Below are positions 1 through 8,797 of a stretch of 64,000 bases of DNA, piece after piece. How positions within the stretch are numbered: the stretch's first letter is position 1; every line of letters starts with the position of its first letter. The stretch lies in NCBI RefSeq assembly GCF_900111555.1, contig NZ_FOHZ01000006.1, forward strand, positions 62,001 to 126,000, given 5' to 3'. The position numbers were made by a program, and so were the translations under genes. The DNA is from Marinobacter segnicrescens (lineage in GTDB: Bacteria; Pseudomonadota; Gammaproteobacteria; Pseudomonadales; Oleiphilaceae). Under the pieces are notes generated by a model. The model saw only the letters and a program-made list of their open reading frames with translations, ran no database searches and was not told where the DNA came from.

Positions 1-92
1 GCCTGGATATTGATGGCGGCCATCATTGCCACCTGGATGGTGACACGACTCCCGTTGAAGACGGCATACGTTCGTTCCTGTCCGAGAAGTGA
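1..92 (+). CDS. C-terminal end of an alpha/beta hydrolase (partial)
   Basis: Only the last 29 codons are inside the window; the frame begins at base 3 and stops at TGA 90-92. The tail holds a Gly-Gly-His-His stretch followed by Leu-Asp-Gly-Asp and ends in a helix-like segment with Phe-Leu. This is the usual setting of the catalytic histidine at the end of serine alpha/beta hydrolases, in which a His near the C-terminus is followed by a short helix. The catalytic serine and acid lie outside the window, so the substrate cannot be guessed. The next gene starts on top of or just after this stop codon, which suggests co-transcription. Confidence 0.5.
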   Translation, partial: LDIDGGHHCHLDGDTTPVEDGIRSFLSEK

Positions 93-100
93 GAATTGCA

Positions 101-1033
101 ATGTCTGTCTGTAGTAGCCGTCATTCGCTGTCCAGCCGCCTTGCGCTGACCCTGTTTGCCTCGCTGTTGCCCTGGCTGCAGGCGGAAGCCAGTGTCCTGC
201 TGGCGTTTCCCCAGGCGGAACTCGAGGAGGAACGGGTCCGGTCCTCGTCGTCATATCGCGTGATGCTGAGCCCCATCCGTGAGGTTGGTTCCGAGCTGCG
301 TGCGGAGAATTCCGTACGCCTGGCTGTGGAAGGTAGCGGCCAGCTCTTCAGGATGGCTCCTGGTATCACCCGCCAGGATGCACGACGCTGGTACCTGGAA
401 CAGCTGCAGAATCGAGGTGCGTCCATCCTGTTCCAGTGTAGCGGGCGGGAATGCGGGCGCAGTAACGTCTGGGCAAACCAGGTATTCGACCTGTCGACGC
501 TTTATGGCCGTGACGCACAGCAGGAGTACCTGGTGGCGGGTTTTGAGGACGGCGAAGGTGGCCGGTGGCTGGTGGTGCTCTATACCGTCACCCGCGGCAA
601 CCAGCGGGAGTACCTGTGGCTCGAGCAATTGCAGCTGGCGGACGATGCCGTTTTACCTGGCCTGGATGGTGAAGGCGGTCGACTGGCCGGCCCGGTCATC
701 GTGCCCTGGGAAGGGAGTGTTAGCGTAAGTTTCGAGTGGGGTGCTGAAAGCCAGCGTATACTGGACAGTATGGCTTCGGACCCGAATGCCCGCATCGTGA
801 TTGCCGGTTTTTCCGGACTCGAACCGGGGGAGACCCTGGAAGCGGCAACCGATCGGGCCGAGCGGGCAGCCAACACCATGTCGGACCTGCTAGACAGGTC
901 CGGACTGTCCAGCTCACGGCATATCGTCCGGGCTATCGGTCCACTGGTACGGTTCTCGACACCGGAACGCCCCGAGAACCGGATCGAAATCCTCGTAATC
1001 AGGCCCCCGGAAGGAAGTAGTGGTAATGAGTGA
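101..1033 (+). CDS. DUF4892 family envelope protein with OmpA-like tail
   Basis: About 310 residues. The N-terminus has a basic start and a hydrophobic stretch ending in Ala-Glu-Ala-Ser, typical of a Sec signal peptide, so the protein should be periplasmic or outer-membrane attached. The middle carries the DUF4892 pattern, including Cys-Ser-Gly-Arg-Glu-Cys-Gly followed by Ser-Asn-x-Trp-Ala-Asn and a Leu-Tyr-Gly motif; the two cysteines may form a disulfide. The last 100 residues look like a degenerate OmpA/MotB peptidoglycan-binding fold, with a Gly-Phe-Ser-Gly turn, an Ala-Arg rich helix and an Arg-Ile-Glu-Ile strand. The function of DUF4892 is unknown. ATG 101 was chosen; an in-frame GTG at 89 overlaps the previous stop and is possible. 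The 3' end overlaps the patatin gene, so the two are probably translated together. Confidence 0.72.
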   Translation: MSVCSSRHSLSSRLALTLFASLLPWLQAEASVLLAFPQAELEEERVRSSSSYRVMLSPIREVGSELRAENSVRLAVEGSGQLFRMAPGITRQDARRWYLEQLQNRGASILFQCSGRECGRSNVWANQVFDLSTLYGRDAQQEYLVAGFEDGEGGRWLVVLYTVTRGNQREYLWLEQLQLADDAVLPGLDGEGGRLAGPVIVPWEGSVSVSFEWGAESQRILDSMASDPNARIVIAGFSGLEPGETLEAATDRAERAANTMSDLLDRSGLSSSRHIVRAIGPLVRFSTPERPENRIEILVIRPPEGSSGNE

Positions 1034-2186
1034 CACCCCAAAGCCCAGCCCCCCTGCAAAATCCGGGGGGGCGGAGCAGGTCGGAGCGGTCAGCGTCGGG
1101 CAGGGTTCATTACCCCAGGAGACCGGTCGTAAAACCGTTGCCCTGGCACTTGGCTCCGGAGGTGCCCGCGGCTATGCCCATATCGGTGCCATCGAGGTGC
1201 TCAGTGAGCGCGGTTACGACATTGTCGCTATTTCCGGCTGTTCCATGGGGGCACTGATTGGCGGCGTCCATGCTGCGGGCAAACTACAGGCCTACAAGGA
1301 CTGGGTGACCGGTCTTGGACAGTTTGATGTGTTGAAACTGCTCGACCTTACCCTCAACTCCGTGGGGGCTATCCGCGGAGAGAAAGTATTCTCGGTAGTC
1401 AGGGAAATGCTCGGGGATACCCGCATTGAAGACTTGCCCCTTGCCTATACGGCCGTTGCGACGGACCTGCTGAGCCACAAGGAGATCTGGTTCCAGGAAG
1501 GTCCATTGGACCAGGCGATTCGTGCGTCTATTGCCATACCCGGCCTGATTACCCCGGTCGTGATGAACGGGCGGGTGCTGGTGGACGGTGCACTGCTTAA
1601 TCCGCTGCCAATCATGCCGACCATCTCGGCCCATGCAGACCTGGTGTTTGCGGTCAATCTCAGTGGTGAGGATGACGCAGGCCGGCGTATACCTGATGCG
1701 GCCTTTCATCCGGTAACAGACGACAGTGAGCTGGATGAATGGGTCGGCAAGGTCCGGGACAAGGCATCGCGCTGGTTTGACTGGGATGTCCTGAAGAGTT
1801 TTGGCGGCTGGCGCGATAATGGCGTACCGGACAAGGCCGGCACTCCGGAAGAAAAGCTGGAGGAGGAGATGAGGGACCAGGCCGAACAGAAACCCGCGGC
1901 ACGCCAGGACCCCTGGGCTGAGACCGGCACCATCAATTGGGAAAAACTGGGTATTGGCAAGTTCGATATCATGAACCTGACAATCGAAACGATGCAGAGC
2001 GCCCTGGTGCAATACAAACTGGCCGGGTACCCGCCAGACCTGCTGGTGAACGTGCCCAAGAACTCTTGCCGCACCTACGACTACCATAAGGCGCCGGAGT
2101 TGATCCAGATCGGTCGCGAACGCATGCATGCCGCCCTGGACCGGTTTGAGAAGAATCGCAGCAGTTCCGGCCCCCTGTCCCTCTGA
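1026..2186 (+). CDS. patatin-like phospholipase (RssA/NTE type)
   Basis: About 386 residues. A low-complexity Pro/Gly-rich N-terminus of about 35 residues precedes a patatin domain. The oxyanion loop reads [12 protein letters not shown], the nucleophile elbow is GCSMG (GxSxG) and the catalytic aspartate sits in DGALLNPLP, so all catalytic parts of the Ser-Asp dyad are present. Patatins hydrolyse acyl esters of phospholipids or other lipids. Residues about 215-310 form a polar insertion rich in Glu and Lys that is not part of the core. Start ATG 1026 overlaps the DUF4892 gene by 8 bases; a GTG at 1020 is in frame but less likely. No signal peptide is visible, so it is probably cytoplasmic or membrane-peripheral. 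Substrate is unknown. Confidence 0.85.
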   Translation: MSDTPKPSPPAKSGGAEQVGAVSVGQGSLPQETGRKTVALALGSGGARGYAHIGAIEVLSERGYDIVAISGCSMGALIGGVHAAGKLQAYKDWVTGLGQFDVLKLLDLTLNSVGAIRGEKVFSVVREMLGDTRIEDLPLAYTAVATDLLSHKEIWFQEGPLDQAIRASIAIPGLITPVVMNGRVLVDGALLNPLPIMPTISAHADLVFAVNLSGEDDAGRRIPDAAFHPVTDDSELDEWVGKVRDKASRWFDWDVLKSFGGWRDNGVPDKAGTPEEKLEEEMRDQAEQKPAARQDPWAETGTINWEKLGIGKFDIMNLTIETMQSALVQYKLAGYPPDLLVNVPKNSCRTYDYHKAPELIQIGRERMHAALDRFEKNRSSSGPLSL

Positions 2187-2229
2187 GGACGCTGAGCCTT
2201 CGGGGCTGCCCGGGGGCAGGGAATCCGCG

Positions 2230-2235
2230 TATAAT
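2230..2235 (+). promoter_or_regulatory. candidate -10 box upstream of prmB
   Basis: A perfect TATAAT lies in the 104-bp gap after the patatin gene, 56 bases before the prmB start. The -35 side is poor (GC-rich, with a small CTGCCC/GGGCAG inverted repeat in the spacer region), so this is a weak or factor-dependent candidate. Confidence 0.3.
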
Positions 2236-2290
2236 CCGCCACAACCATTCATGGTCCGCCCCGTGGCGGCCCGGACAGAAGGACCCGGCA

Positions 2291-3193
2291 GTGACCCGTC
2301 CCATTGACGACCTGATCACCGTAAGAGACTACCTCAGGTACGCCGCTTCCCGCTTCAGCGAGGCTGGCCTGTATTACGGCCACGGTACCGACAACCTGTG
2401 GGATGAAGCGGTATTGCTTGTCATGCGAAGCCTGCATCTGCCGCTGGAAAACAACAATCTGTTCCTGGAAGCTCGCCTGACCCGGGATGAACGCCAATTG
2501 ATACTCGAGCGGATTGAACGACGCATCAATGAACGGCGCCCGGTAGCCTATCTTATCGGCGAAGCCTGGTTCATGGGGTTGCCCTTCCACGTAGATGAGC
2601 GGGTCCTGGTGCCCCGATCCCCCATTTCTGAGCTGCTCGAAGCCCGGTTACAGCCCTGGCTGGCGGACCACCCGGTGGAGCGCATCCTGGACCTCTGCAC
2701 GGGCAGTGGCTGTATCGGTATTGCAGCAGCCACGGTTTTCCCGGAAGCAGAGGTGGAACTTTCCGATATCTCGGAAGATGCCCTCGCTGTCGCGGAATCC
2801 AATATCGAGCTGCATGAGGTCGGTGATCGTGTAATGACCGTTCGTTCGGATGTATTCGACCAGGTAACCGGACGTTATGATGTGATCGTCAGCAATCCAC
2901 CCTATGTGGACGCCGAAGACATGGCCGACATGCCAGCCGAATACCACCACGAGCCCCGTCTGGGCCTGGAAGCGGGTGATGATGGCCTCTCTATTGCCCA
3001 TCGCATACTGGCTGATGCTGCCGACCACCTGAATCCCGGTGGCCTCCTGGTGGTGGAGGTGGGCAACAGCTGGCACGCGCTGGATGCTGCCTATCCGCAG
3101 CTACCCTTCACATGGCTGGATTTTGAGAATGGTGGTGACGGTGTCTTCCTGCTGACCCGTGAGCAACTGGTGTCAGGGCTGGCAAATTCCTGA
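2291..3193 (+). CDS. prmB: ribosomal protein uL3 glutamine N5-methyltransferase PrmB
   Basis: 300 residues, near the usual 300-310. PrmB methylates a glutamine of 50S protein L3 using S-adenosylmethionine. The C-terminal Rossmann domain has the AdoMet motif [12 protein letters not shown] (about residues 132-143) and the glutamine-binding NPPY at residues 202-205. The N-terminal helical domain shared by PrmB and PrmC is complete. Immediate linkage to aroC is the arrangement also seen in Pseudomonas and Escherichia, which favours PrmB over PrmC (PrmC normally follows prfA). The start is GTG 2291, preceded by an AAGGA-like ribosome binding site. It reads into aroC after 37 bases. Confidence 0.93.
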   Translation: MTRPIDDLITVRDYLRYAASRFSEAGLYYGHGTDNLWDEAVLLVMRSLHLPLENNNLFLEARLTRDERQLILERIERRINERRPVAYLIGEAWFMGLPFHVDERVLVPRSPISELLEARLQPWLADHPVERILDLCTGSGCIGIAAATVFPEAEVELSDISEDALAVAESNIELHEVGDRVMTVRSDVFDQVTGRYDVIVSNPPYVDAEDMADMPAEYHHEPRLGLEAGDDGLSIAHRILADAADHLNPGGLLVVEVGNSWHALDAAYPQLPFTWLDFENGGDGVFLLTREQLVSGLANS

Positions 3194-3230
3194 GAATCTT
3201 TCTGAATACTTTATTACAAGATACTGAATC

Positions 3231-4325
3231 ATGTCCGGAAATACGTTTGGAAAACTGTTTACCGTCACCTCCTTTGGCGAAAGTCACGGGTTAGCTCTGG
3301 GGTGTATTATCGACGGCTGTCCGCCTGGGCTGGAGCTCACTGAAGCCGATCTCCAGAAGGACCTTGACCGGCGCAAGCCTGGCACCTCCCGCCACACCAC
3401 CCAGCGCCGGGAAGCAGACGAGGTGCGTATCCTGTCCGGGGTGTTCGAAGGAAAGACAACCGGCACGCCTATTGGCCTGCTGATCGAGAACACAGATCAA
3501 CGGTCCAAGGACTATTCGAAGATCGCGCAACAGTTTCGACCGGCCCATGCCGACTACACCTACATGCACAAGTACGGCGTGCGGGACTATCGTGGCGGGG
3601 GCCGGTCCTCAGCCCGGGAAACCGCCATGCGTGTTGCGGCAGGCGCGGTGGCCCGGAAATACCTGGAGCAGAGACTGGGAATCCGTATCCGTGGCTACCT
3701 GTCCCAGCTGGGCCCGATCAAGGCAGAGTCCTTCGACTGGGACGAGGTTCATCAGAACCCGTTCTTCTGCCCGGATGCAGGCAAGGTGGCGGAAATGGAA
3801 GCCTACATGGACGCCCTGCGCAAGGAGGGTAATTCCATCGGTGCCCGTATCAACGTCGTGGCCGACGGGGTGCCACCGGGGCTGGGCGAACCCATCTTTG
3901 ACCGGCTGGATGCTGACCTGGCCCATGCGCTGATGAGTATCAACGCGGTCAAGGGCGTGGAGATCGGCGCCGGTTTTGAATCGGTGACACAGAAGGGCAC
4001 CGAACACCGGGACGAACTGACCCCCGAAGGCTTCCTTAGCAACCATGCCGGTGGTGTTCTGGGCGGCATTTCGTCGGGGCAGCCCATCGTTGCGAGCATT
4101 GCACTCAAGCCGACGTCCAGCCTGCGCCTGCCGGGGCAGAGCATCGACGTGGACGGCAACCCGGTGGAAGTGATCACCACGGGCCGCCATGACCCCTGTG
4201 TTGGCATACGGGCAACACCCATCGCCGAGGCAATGATGGCCATTGTGCTGATGGATCACTACCTGCGCCACCGGGGTCAGAACGGCGATGTCGAGGTGAC
4301 GACACCCAATATCGGACAGCGTTGA
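3231..4325 (+). CDS. aroC: chorismate synthase
   Basis: 364 residues, standard length. It converts 5-enolpyruvylshikimate 3-phosphate to chorismate, the last step of the shikimate pathway, and needs reduced FMN. The family signatures are present: [18 protein letters not shown] near the N-terminus, the central [15 protein letters not shown] segment, and the late GRHDPCVG block. The DAHP synthase at 31960-33033 opens the same pathway, but the two genes are not linked in an operon. ATG 3231 follows a short AT-rich gap. Confidence 0.98.
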   Translation: MSGNTFGKLFTVTSFGESHGLALGCIIDGCPPGLELTEADLQKDLDRRKPGTSRHTTQRREADEVRILSGVFEGKTTGTPIGLLIENTDQRSKDYSKIAQQFRPAHADYTYMHKYGVRDYRGGGRSSARETAMRVAAGAVARKYLEQRLGIRIRGYLSQLGPIKAESFDWDEVHQNPFFCPDAGKVAEMEAYMDALRKEGNSIGARINVVADGVPPGLGEPIFDRLDADLAHALMSINAVKGVEIGAGFESVTQKGTEHRDELTPEGFLSNHAGGVLGGISSGQPIVASIALKPTSSLRLPGQSIDVDGNPVEVITTGRHDPCVGIRATPIAEAMMAIVLMDHYLRHRGQNGDVEVTTPNIGQR

Positions 4326-4328
4326 CAG

Positions 4329-4346
4329 CGGGGGCGAAAGCCCCCG
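4329..4346 (+). terminator. GAAA-tetraloop hairpin after aroC
   Basis: A perfect 7-bp stem, CGGGGGC paired with GCCCCCG, closes a GAAA (GNRA) tetraloop. It begins four bases after the aroC stop. No uridine run follows directly (a TTTT occurs 8 bases later), so it may be a weak terminator, an RNA 3'-end stabiliser or part of the leader of the next gene. Confidence 0.45.
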
Positions 4347-4389
4347 TAACGGGTTTTACCGGACGATCTGAATCTTAAGGAAAACCGTT

Positions 4390-5538
4390 ATTTACTGGCG
4401 ACTCTCAAACCTTTACTTCTGGTTCTTCGCCCTGCTGGGCTCACTCTTGCCTTACTGGTCCCTGTACCTGGAAGGGCGTGGCTTCTCCTACCTGCAGATC
4501 GCCACCCTGATGGCGACCATCCAGCTCACCAAGATCTTCGCTCCCAGCCTGTGGGGATGGCTGGGAGACCGCACCGGCCTGCGGGTTCGGCTGGTGCGCT
4601 TCGGCGCTGTCATCGGCTCACTTTGCTTTGCCGGTGTATTCCTGGAGCCGGGCTTTTACGGTCTGCTGCTGGTGATGCTGCTGTTCACCTTCTTCTGGAA
4701 CGCCATCCTGCCGCTGTACGAAGTGATTACCCTGCGTGTGCTGGGCCGCCAGAAGGAACGTTATGGCCGGATCCGTCTGTGGGGGTCTGTAGGTTTCATC
4801 GGTGGCGTAGCCATTATCGGAGGGGTGCTGGAACGGGTACCCATTACATCGCTGCCCTGGCTATTGCTGCCGGTGTTTGCTGGTATCGCCATCTCGGCGT
4901 TCCTGGTCCCTTCAGAGCGGGGCGAGAAAAAAGCCCCCGCGCCCCGGGGCAGCCTCAAGGCCATCGTCAGCCATCCCGCCGTGGTGGCCTTCTTTGCCAT
5001 GAACTTTCTGTTGCAGGTATCCCACGGAGCCTACTACACGTTCTTCAGCATCCATCTGGAGCAGTTCGGCTACAGCAAGCTCAGTATCGGATTGCTCTGG
5101 TCCCTGGGTGTCCTGGCGGAAATTGGCCTGTTCCTGGTCATGCACCGGATTACCCGGCATTTCTCCGTACGCCAGATTGCCATCGGCGCGCTCATGCTGA
5201 CCATGGTTCGCTGGATCCTTATTGCTGAAGTCACCGACGTAGTCTCTGTCCTTATCTTCGCGCAATTACTCCACGCTGCCTCGTACGGCGCGTTGCACGT
5301 TATCTCCGTGCAGTACGTCCAGGGCTTCTTCGGCCAGCACCACCACGGGCAGGGGCAGGCGCTCTATAGTGGCTTGACCTTTGGCGCTGGTGGCGCAGTG
5401 GGGGCCTGGCTCTCCGGCTTCCTGGTGGAGGGCTTCAACACCTCGATCGCCTTCTGGGGCGGCGCCATCGCCATGGTCTTCGCCGTCGGCATTACCTGGC
5501 GCTGGCTGCGGCCACCACCGGAGAGCACCGTTACCTGA
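4390..5538 (+). CDS. MFS transporter, PPP (phenylpropionate permease-like) family, apparent ATT start
   Basis: About 382 residues and 12 predicted membrane segments, matching the MFS_1-like/phenylpropionic acid permease family. The first standard in-frame start codon, TTG 4447, would cut off the conserved N-terminus. Codons 4390-4446 read Ile-Tyr-Trp-Arg-Leu-Ser-Asn-Leu-Tyr-Phe and run straight into the Pro-Tyr-Trp-x-Leu-Tyr-Leu motif of helix 1, as expected for the family. A TAAGGA ribosome binding site (4376-4381) lies 8 bases before ATT 4390, and the frame has a stop at 4369-4371, so no ATG, GTG or TTG can supply this N-terminus. An ATT start or a sequencing error at that codon is therefore inferred. 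Substrate unknown. The aroC neighbour is a conserved linkage in Pseudomonas and does not prove a shikimate-related role. Confidence 0.85.
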   Translation: MYWRLSNLYFWFFALLGSLLPYWSLYLEGRGFSYLQIATLMATIQLTKIFAPSLWGWLGDRTGLRVRLVRFGAVIGSLCFAGVFLEPGFYGLLLVMLLFTFFWNAILPLYEVITLRVLGRQKERYGRIRLWGSVGFIGGVAIIGGVLERVPITSLPWLLLPVFAGIAISAFLVPSERGEKKAPAPRGSLKAIVSHPAVVAFFAMNFLLQVSHGAYYTFFSIHLEQFGYSKLSIGLLWSLGVLAEIGLFLVMHRITRHFSVRQIAIGALMLTMVRWILIAEVTDVVSVLIFAQLLHAASYGALHVISVQYVQGFFGQHHHGQGQALYSGLTFGAGGAVGAWLSGFLVEGFNTSIAFWGGAIAMVFAVGITWRWLRPPPESTVT

Positions 5539-6397
5539 TCTCACCGGCAATCCCCAGCAGTGCCCTTGCCTGGGGACTCAGCGTTCGCCCTCTCAGCCCG
5601 ATAGCGCCGAGGAAACGGCTTACCCGGTGCGGCACGGGTACCACCTTCAGGGATTCATCCACCATATTGACCGGTAGCACGCTCCACCCGAGACCAACGC
5701 CGGCCATAACCTTCAGCGTTTCCATATAATTGGTTGGCATGGGCAGGTTCAGGGGCAAATCTGCGTCCAGGAACAACCGGCTCACTGTCCGATAGGTCGC
5801 GGTACCTGCCTCCGGCAGCAGGGCATCGTAGCGGGATAGCTCAGCCAATCCGGGGCTGTCCAGCTGCGCCAGAGGATGGTCCGGCGACACCACGAACGCC
5901 ATGCGGTCCTCCCAGCGCACATGCACTTCAAACGACTGGTCCATACTCTCACTCAGCGTCACAAACGCCAATTCCGCCGTCCGCTTGCGCATCTGGTCAT
6001 AGGCACCCTCCGAGTCCATAAACTGCAGCCCCAGCGACACCTCCGGATACTCACGACTCAGCCGCTGCAACCAGGCTGGCAGGTGGTGTAATCCGATATG
6101 GTGGCTGGCAATCAACGCCAGGTGCCCCGACACCTCACCGGCCCCGTCCTGCAGCGCCAGCCGGGCATTATGCACCTCATCGAGAATCCGCCGGGCATGG
6201 GGCAGCAACCGGGCGCCGGCATCGGTTAGCCGGATCTGCCGGTGGCGACGTTCCAGCAGCGGAGTCCCCAGCTGATTCTCCAGGGCCGCCAGTCGCTTAC
6301 TGATGGCCGGCTGGGTCAGGTGGAGGGTTTCGCCAGCCTCAGAGAACGATCCCTGGTCCACGATGGTTACAAAGGCTTTTAAGGCGTTGGAGTCCAA
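5531..6397 (-). CDS. LysR-family transcriptional regulator, divergent from leuC
   Basis: 288 residues. The N-terminal winged helix-turn-helix is typical of LysR (FVTIVDQGSFSEAG, then LHLTQPAISKRLAALE), and the rest is a periplasmic-binding-like effector domain. It is transcribed away from leuCDB, and a TGC-N11-GCA box lies at about -63 of the leuC promoter, so it is likely to control the leucine operon, as proposed for the equivalent Pseudomonas gene. The start is TTG 6397 with AGGA eight bases upstream. The effector is unknown; a leucine-pathway intermediate such as isopropylmalate would be a reasonable guess. Its 3' end overlaps the convergent MFS gene by 8 bases. Confidence 0.88.
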   Translation of the reverse strand: MDSNALKAFVTIVDQGSFSEAGETLHLTQPAISKRLAALENQLGTPLLERRHRQIRLTDAGARLLPHARRILDEVHNARLALQDGAGEVSGHLALIASHHIGLHHLPAWLQRLSREYPEVSLGLQFMDSEGAYDQMRKRTAELAFVTLSESMDQSFEVHVRWEDRMAFVVSPDHPLAQLDSPGLAELSRYDALLPEAGTATYRTVSRLFLDADLPLNLPMPTNYMETLKVMAGVGLGWSVLPVNMVDESLKVVPVPHRVSRFLGAIGLRGRTLSPQARALLGIAGEIR

Positions 6398-6446
6398 GGT
6401 GCTTTTCCTGAGAGGCGTGCAGTTAGTATGCGGGACGGGGTGGGGG

Positions 6447-6533
6447 ATGACTTTCCAGGACCGTCGAGCGCCATGGACGGCGCTCGTCGAGCCCTACATG
6501 GACGTACTTGCGGGGCGTGTCCTGGAAAGTCAT
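6447..6533. repeat. 87-bp nested palindromic element (REP/MITE-like)
   Basis: A perfect 15-bp inverted repeat, ATGACTTTCCAGGAC (6447-6461) and its complement (6519-6533), encloses two smaller hairpins. The first is CGAGCGCC (6465-6472) with GGCGCTCG (6479-6486). The second is built on TAC/GTA (6495-6497 and 6504-6506) with GCCC/GGGC outside it. Both inner hairpins have the same six-base loop, ATGGAC. The whole can fold as a three-way junction. It has no coding capacity and lies between the LysR gene and the leuC promoter. The look is that of an interspersed palindromic repeat, but only one copy was found in this window. Confidence 0.7.
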
Positions 6534-6564
6534 ACCGCATTCCGGCCCAGGCACCACTCTATCA

Positions 6565-6581
6565 TGCCTATATGGAATGCA
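6565..6581 (+). promoter_or_regulatory. LysR-type box TGC-N11-GCA
   Basis: TGC (6565-6567), eleven bases, GCA (6579-6581) gives the T-N11-A dyad of LysR recognition sites. Its centre is about 63 bp before the predicted leuC transcription start, the classical LysR position. The divergent LysR gene is the obvious candidate binder. Confidence 0.5.
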
Positions 6582-6599
6582 TAAGATAAAAAACATGAA

Positions 6600-6629
6600 T
6601 TGCGGTTATTCGATACGCGGGAGTAAAAT
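6600..6629 (+). promoter_or_regulatory. sigma-70 promoter of leuCDB
   Basis: TTGCGG (6600-6605), an 18-bp spacer and TAAAAT (6624-6629). Transcription would start near 6636, leaving a leader of about 44 bases. No leucine-rich leader peptide or attenuator is visible, so control is more likely by the LysR protein. Confidence 0.55.
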
Positions 6630-6679
6630 CCACCCAGAGCAATCAAAACCAGACCCGAACAACCGAGAGAGACACCACC

Positions 6680-8098
6680 ATGGCGGGCAAGACCTTATAC
6701 GACAAATTGTGGGACGACCACCTGGTCAAACAGCGGGATGACGGCTCGGCCCTGATCTACATCGACCGGCAACTGCTCCACGAAGTCACCTCACCGCAGG
6801 CCTTCGAAGGACTGCGCCTGGCCGGTCGCAAACCATGGCGCATCGACGCCAACATCGCCACGCCGGACCATAACGTCCCCACCACCGACCGCGAGCGGGG
6901 CGTAGAGGGCATCGTCGACCCGGTCTCCCGGATCCAGGTAGAAACCCTCGACAAGAACTGCGACGAGTTTGGCATCCTCGAATTCAAGATCAAGGACCAG
7001 CGCCAGGGCATCGTCCACGTCATAGGGCCAGAGCAGGGCGCCACCCTGCCGGGTATGAGCATCGTCTGTGGTGACTCCCACACCTCCACCCACGGCGCCT
7101 TCGGCTGCCTTGCCCACGGCATCGGCACCTCCGAAGTGGAACACGTGCTGGCCACCCAATGCCTGGTCCAGCAGAAGATGAAAAACATGCTGGTCAAGGT
7201 CAATGGCAAGCTTGGTCCCGGCGTGACCGGCAAGGATGTGGTACTGGCCATTATCGGCAGGATCGGCACCGCCGGCGGCACTGGCTACGCCATCGAGTTT
7301 GGCGGCGAGGCCATCCATGACCTGAGCATGGAAGCCCGCATGACCATCTGCAACATGTCCATCGAAGCTGGCGCCCGTGTTGGTATGGTCAGCGTTGATG
7401 ACACCACCATCGACTATGTTAAAGGCCGTCCGTTTTCCCCGAAAGGCGAACAATGGGACAGGGCCGTAGACTACTGGCGCACATTGCATAGCGATGACGA
7501 CGCCGTGTTTGACAAGGTGGTGGAGCTGGAAGCTTCCGAAATCCAGCCCCAGGTAAGCTGGGGGACCAGTCCGGAAATGGTCACCGGTGTTGATGGTTCG
7601 GTACCGGATCCGGACCGGGAAGACGATCCCATCAAACGCGAAGGCATCGTCCGGGCGCTGAAGTATATGGGCCTTCAGCCCAACCAGAAGATCACTGACA
7701 TCAAACTGGATCGTGTTTTCATTGGCTCCTGCACCAACAGCCGCATCGAAGACCTGCGGGAAGCGGCCAAGGTTGTAAAAGGCCACAAGGTGTCTCCGAC
7801 CCTGAAGCAGGCCATGGTGGTGCCGGGCTCCGGCCTGGTGAAGGCCCAGGCCGAGAAGGAAGGCCTCGACAAGGTCTTTATCGAAGCCGGCCTGGAATGG
7901 CGGGACCCGGGCTGCTCCATGTGCCTGGCCATGAACGCCGACAAGCTGGGGCAGGGGGAGCATTGCGCGTCCACCTCCAACCGTAACTTCGAGGGGCGCC
8001 AGGGCTTTGGTGGCCGGACTCACCTGGTCAGCCCCGCCATGGCGGCGGCGGCAGCCATAAAGGGTCATTTCGTCGACGTCCGCGAAATGATGAACTGA
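6680..8098 (+). CDS. leuC: 3-isopropylmalate dehydratase large subunit
   Basis: 472 residues, full length. With LeuD it isomerises 2-isopropylmalate to 3-isopropylmalate in leucine synthesis. The aconitase-type [4Fe-4S] cluster ligands are present at C351 (in GSCTNSR), C412 and C415 (in GCSMC). The start ATG 6680 lies about 50 bases after the predicted promoter. It is followed after 22 bases by leuD and then leuB, so the three form one operon. leuA is not in the window, as in Pseudomonas. Confidence 0.98.
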   Translation: MAGKTLYDKLWDDHLVKQRDDGSALIYIDRQLLHEVTSPQAFEGLRLAGRKPWRIDANIATPDHNVPTTDRERGVEGIVDPVSRIQVETLDKNCDEFGILEFKIKDQRQGIVHVIGPEQGATLPGMSIVCGDSHTSTHGAFGCLAHGIGTSEVEHVLATQCLVQQKMKNMLVKVNGKLGPGVTGKDVVLAIIGRIGTAGGTGYAIEFGGEAIHDLSMEARMTICNMSIEAGARVGMVSVDDTTIDYVKGRPFSPKGEQWDRAVDYWRTLHSDDDAVFDKVVELEASEIQPQVSWGTSPEMVTGVDGSVPDPDREDDPIKREGIVRALKYMGLQPNQKITDIKLDRVFIGSCTNSRIEDLREAAKVVKGHKVSPTLKQAMVVPGSGLVKAQAEKEGLDKVFIEAGLEWRDPGCSMCLAMNADKLGQGEHCASTSNRNFEGRQGFGGRTHLVSPAMAAAAAIKGHFVDVREMMN

Positions 8099-8120
8099 TT
8101 GATCCACAGGAGACAAAGCC

Positions 8121-8768
8121 ATGCGCGCATTCAAGCAACATCAGGGCGTCGTCGCCCCCATGGACCGGTCCAATGTGGATACGGACATGATCATCCCCAA
8201 GCAATTCCTGAAATCCATCAAGCGGACCGGCTTTGGCCCCAACCTGTTTGATGAACTGCGTTACCTGGATGAGGGCAAGCCTGACCAGGACTGTTCCAAC
8301 CGGCCCCTGAACCCGGCTTTCGTACTCAACCAGGATCGCTACAGGAACGCCAGTGTGCTGCTGGCCCGCCGCAACTTCGGTTGCGGCTCAAGCCGCGAAC
8401 ATGCCCCCTGGGCCCTGGATGACTTTGGATTCCGCGTGATCATTGCCCCGAGCTTTGCAGATATCTTCTACAACAACTGCTTCAAGAATGGCCTGTTACC
8501 CATTGTTCTTGACGAAGAAGTGGTTGAGAAGCTTTTCCAGGAGACCTATGAGAATGAGGGCTATCAGCTGTCCATAGACCTGGAAGCAAAGACGGTTACA
8601 ACACCGTCCGGCGAATCCTTCAGCTTTGACGTGGACGATTTCCGCCGGCACTGCCTGCTGAACGGACTGGACGATATCGGCGTGACCCTTGAGGACGCAG
8701 ACCTTATCCGCGACTACGAAAACAAGCGGCGCGAAACGGCCCCATGGCTGTTCAACACGGCGAACTGA
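8121..8768 (+). CDS. leuD: 3-isopropylmalate dehydratase small subunit
   Basis: 215 residues, usual length. It forms the swivelling domain of the LeuCD isomerase. The early segment [21 protein letters not shown] and the [13 protein letters not shown] substrate loop, with the conserved Ser-Ser-Arg, are intact. It starts 22 bases after leuC with a CAGGAG ribosome binding site, so both subunits should be made in step. Confidence 0.98.
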   Translation: MRAFKQHQGVVAPMDRSNVDTDMIIPKQFLKSIKRTGFGPNLFDELRYLDEGKPDQDCSNRPLNPAFVLNQDRYRNASVLLARRNFGCGSSREHAPWALDDFGFRVIIAPSFADIFYNNCFKNGLLPIVLDEEVVEKLFQETYENEGYQLSIDLEAKTVTTPSGESFSFDVDDFRRHCLLNGLDDIGVTLEDADLIRDYENKRRETAPWLFNTAN

Positions 8769-8797
8769 TCATCCAAGCAGACAACGGAAAAAATATT

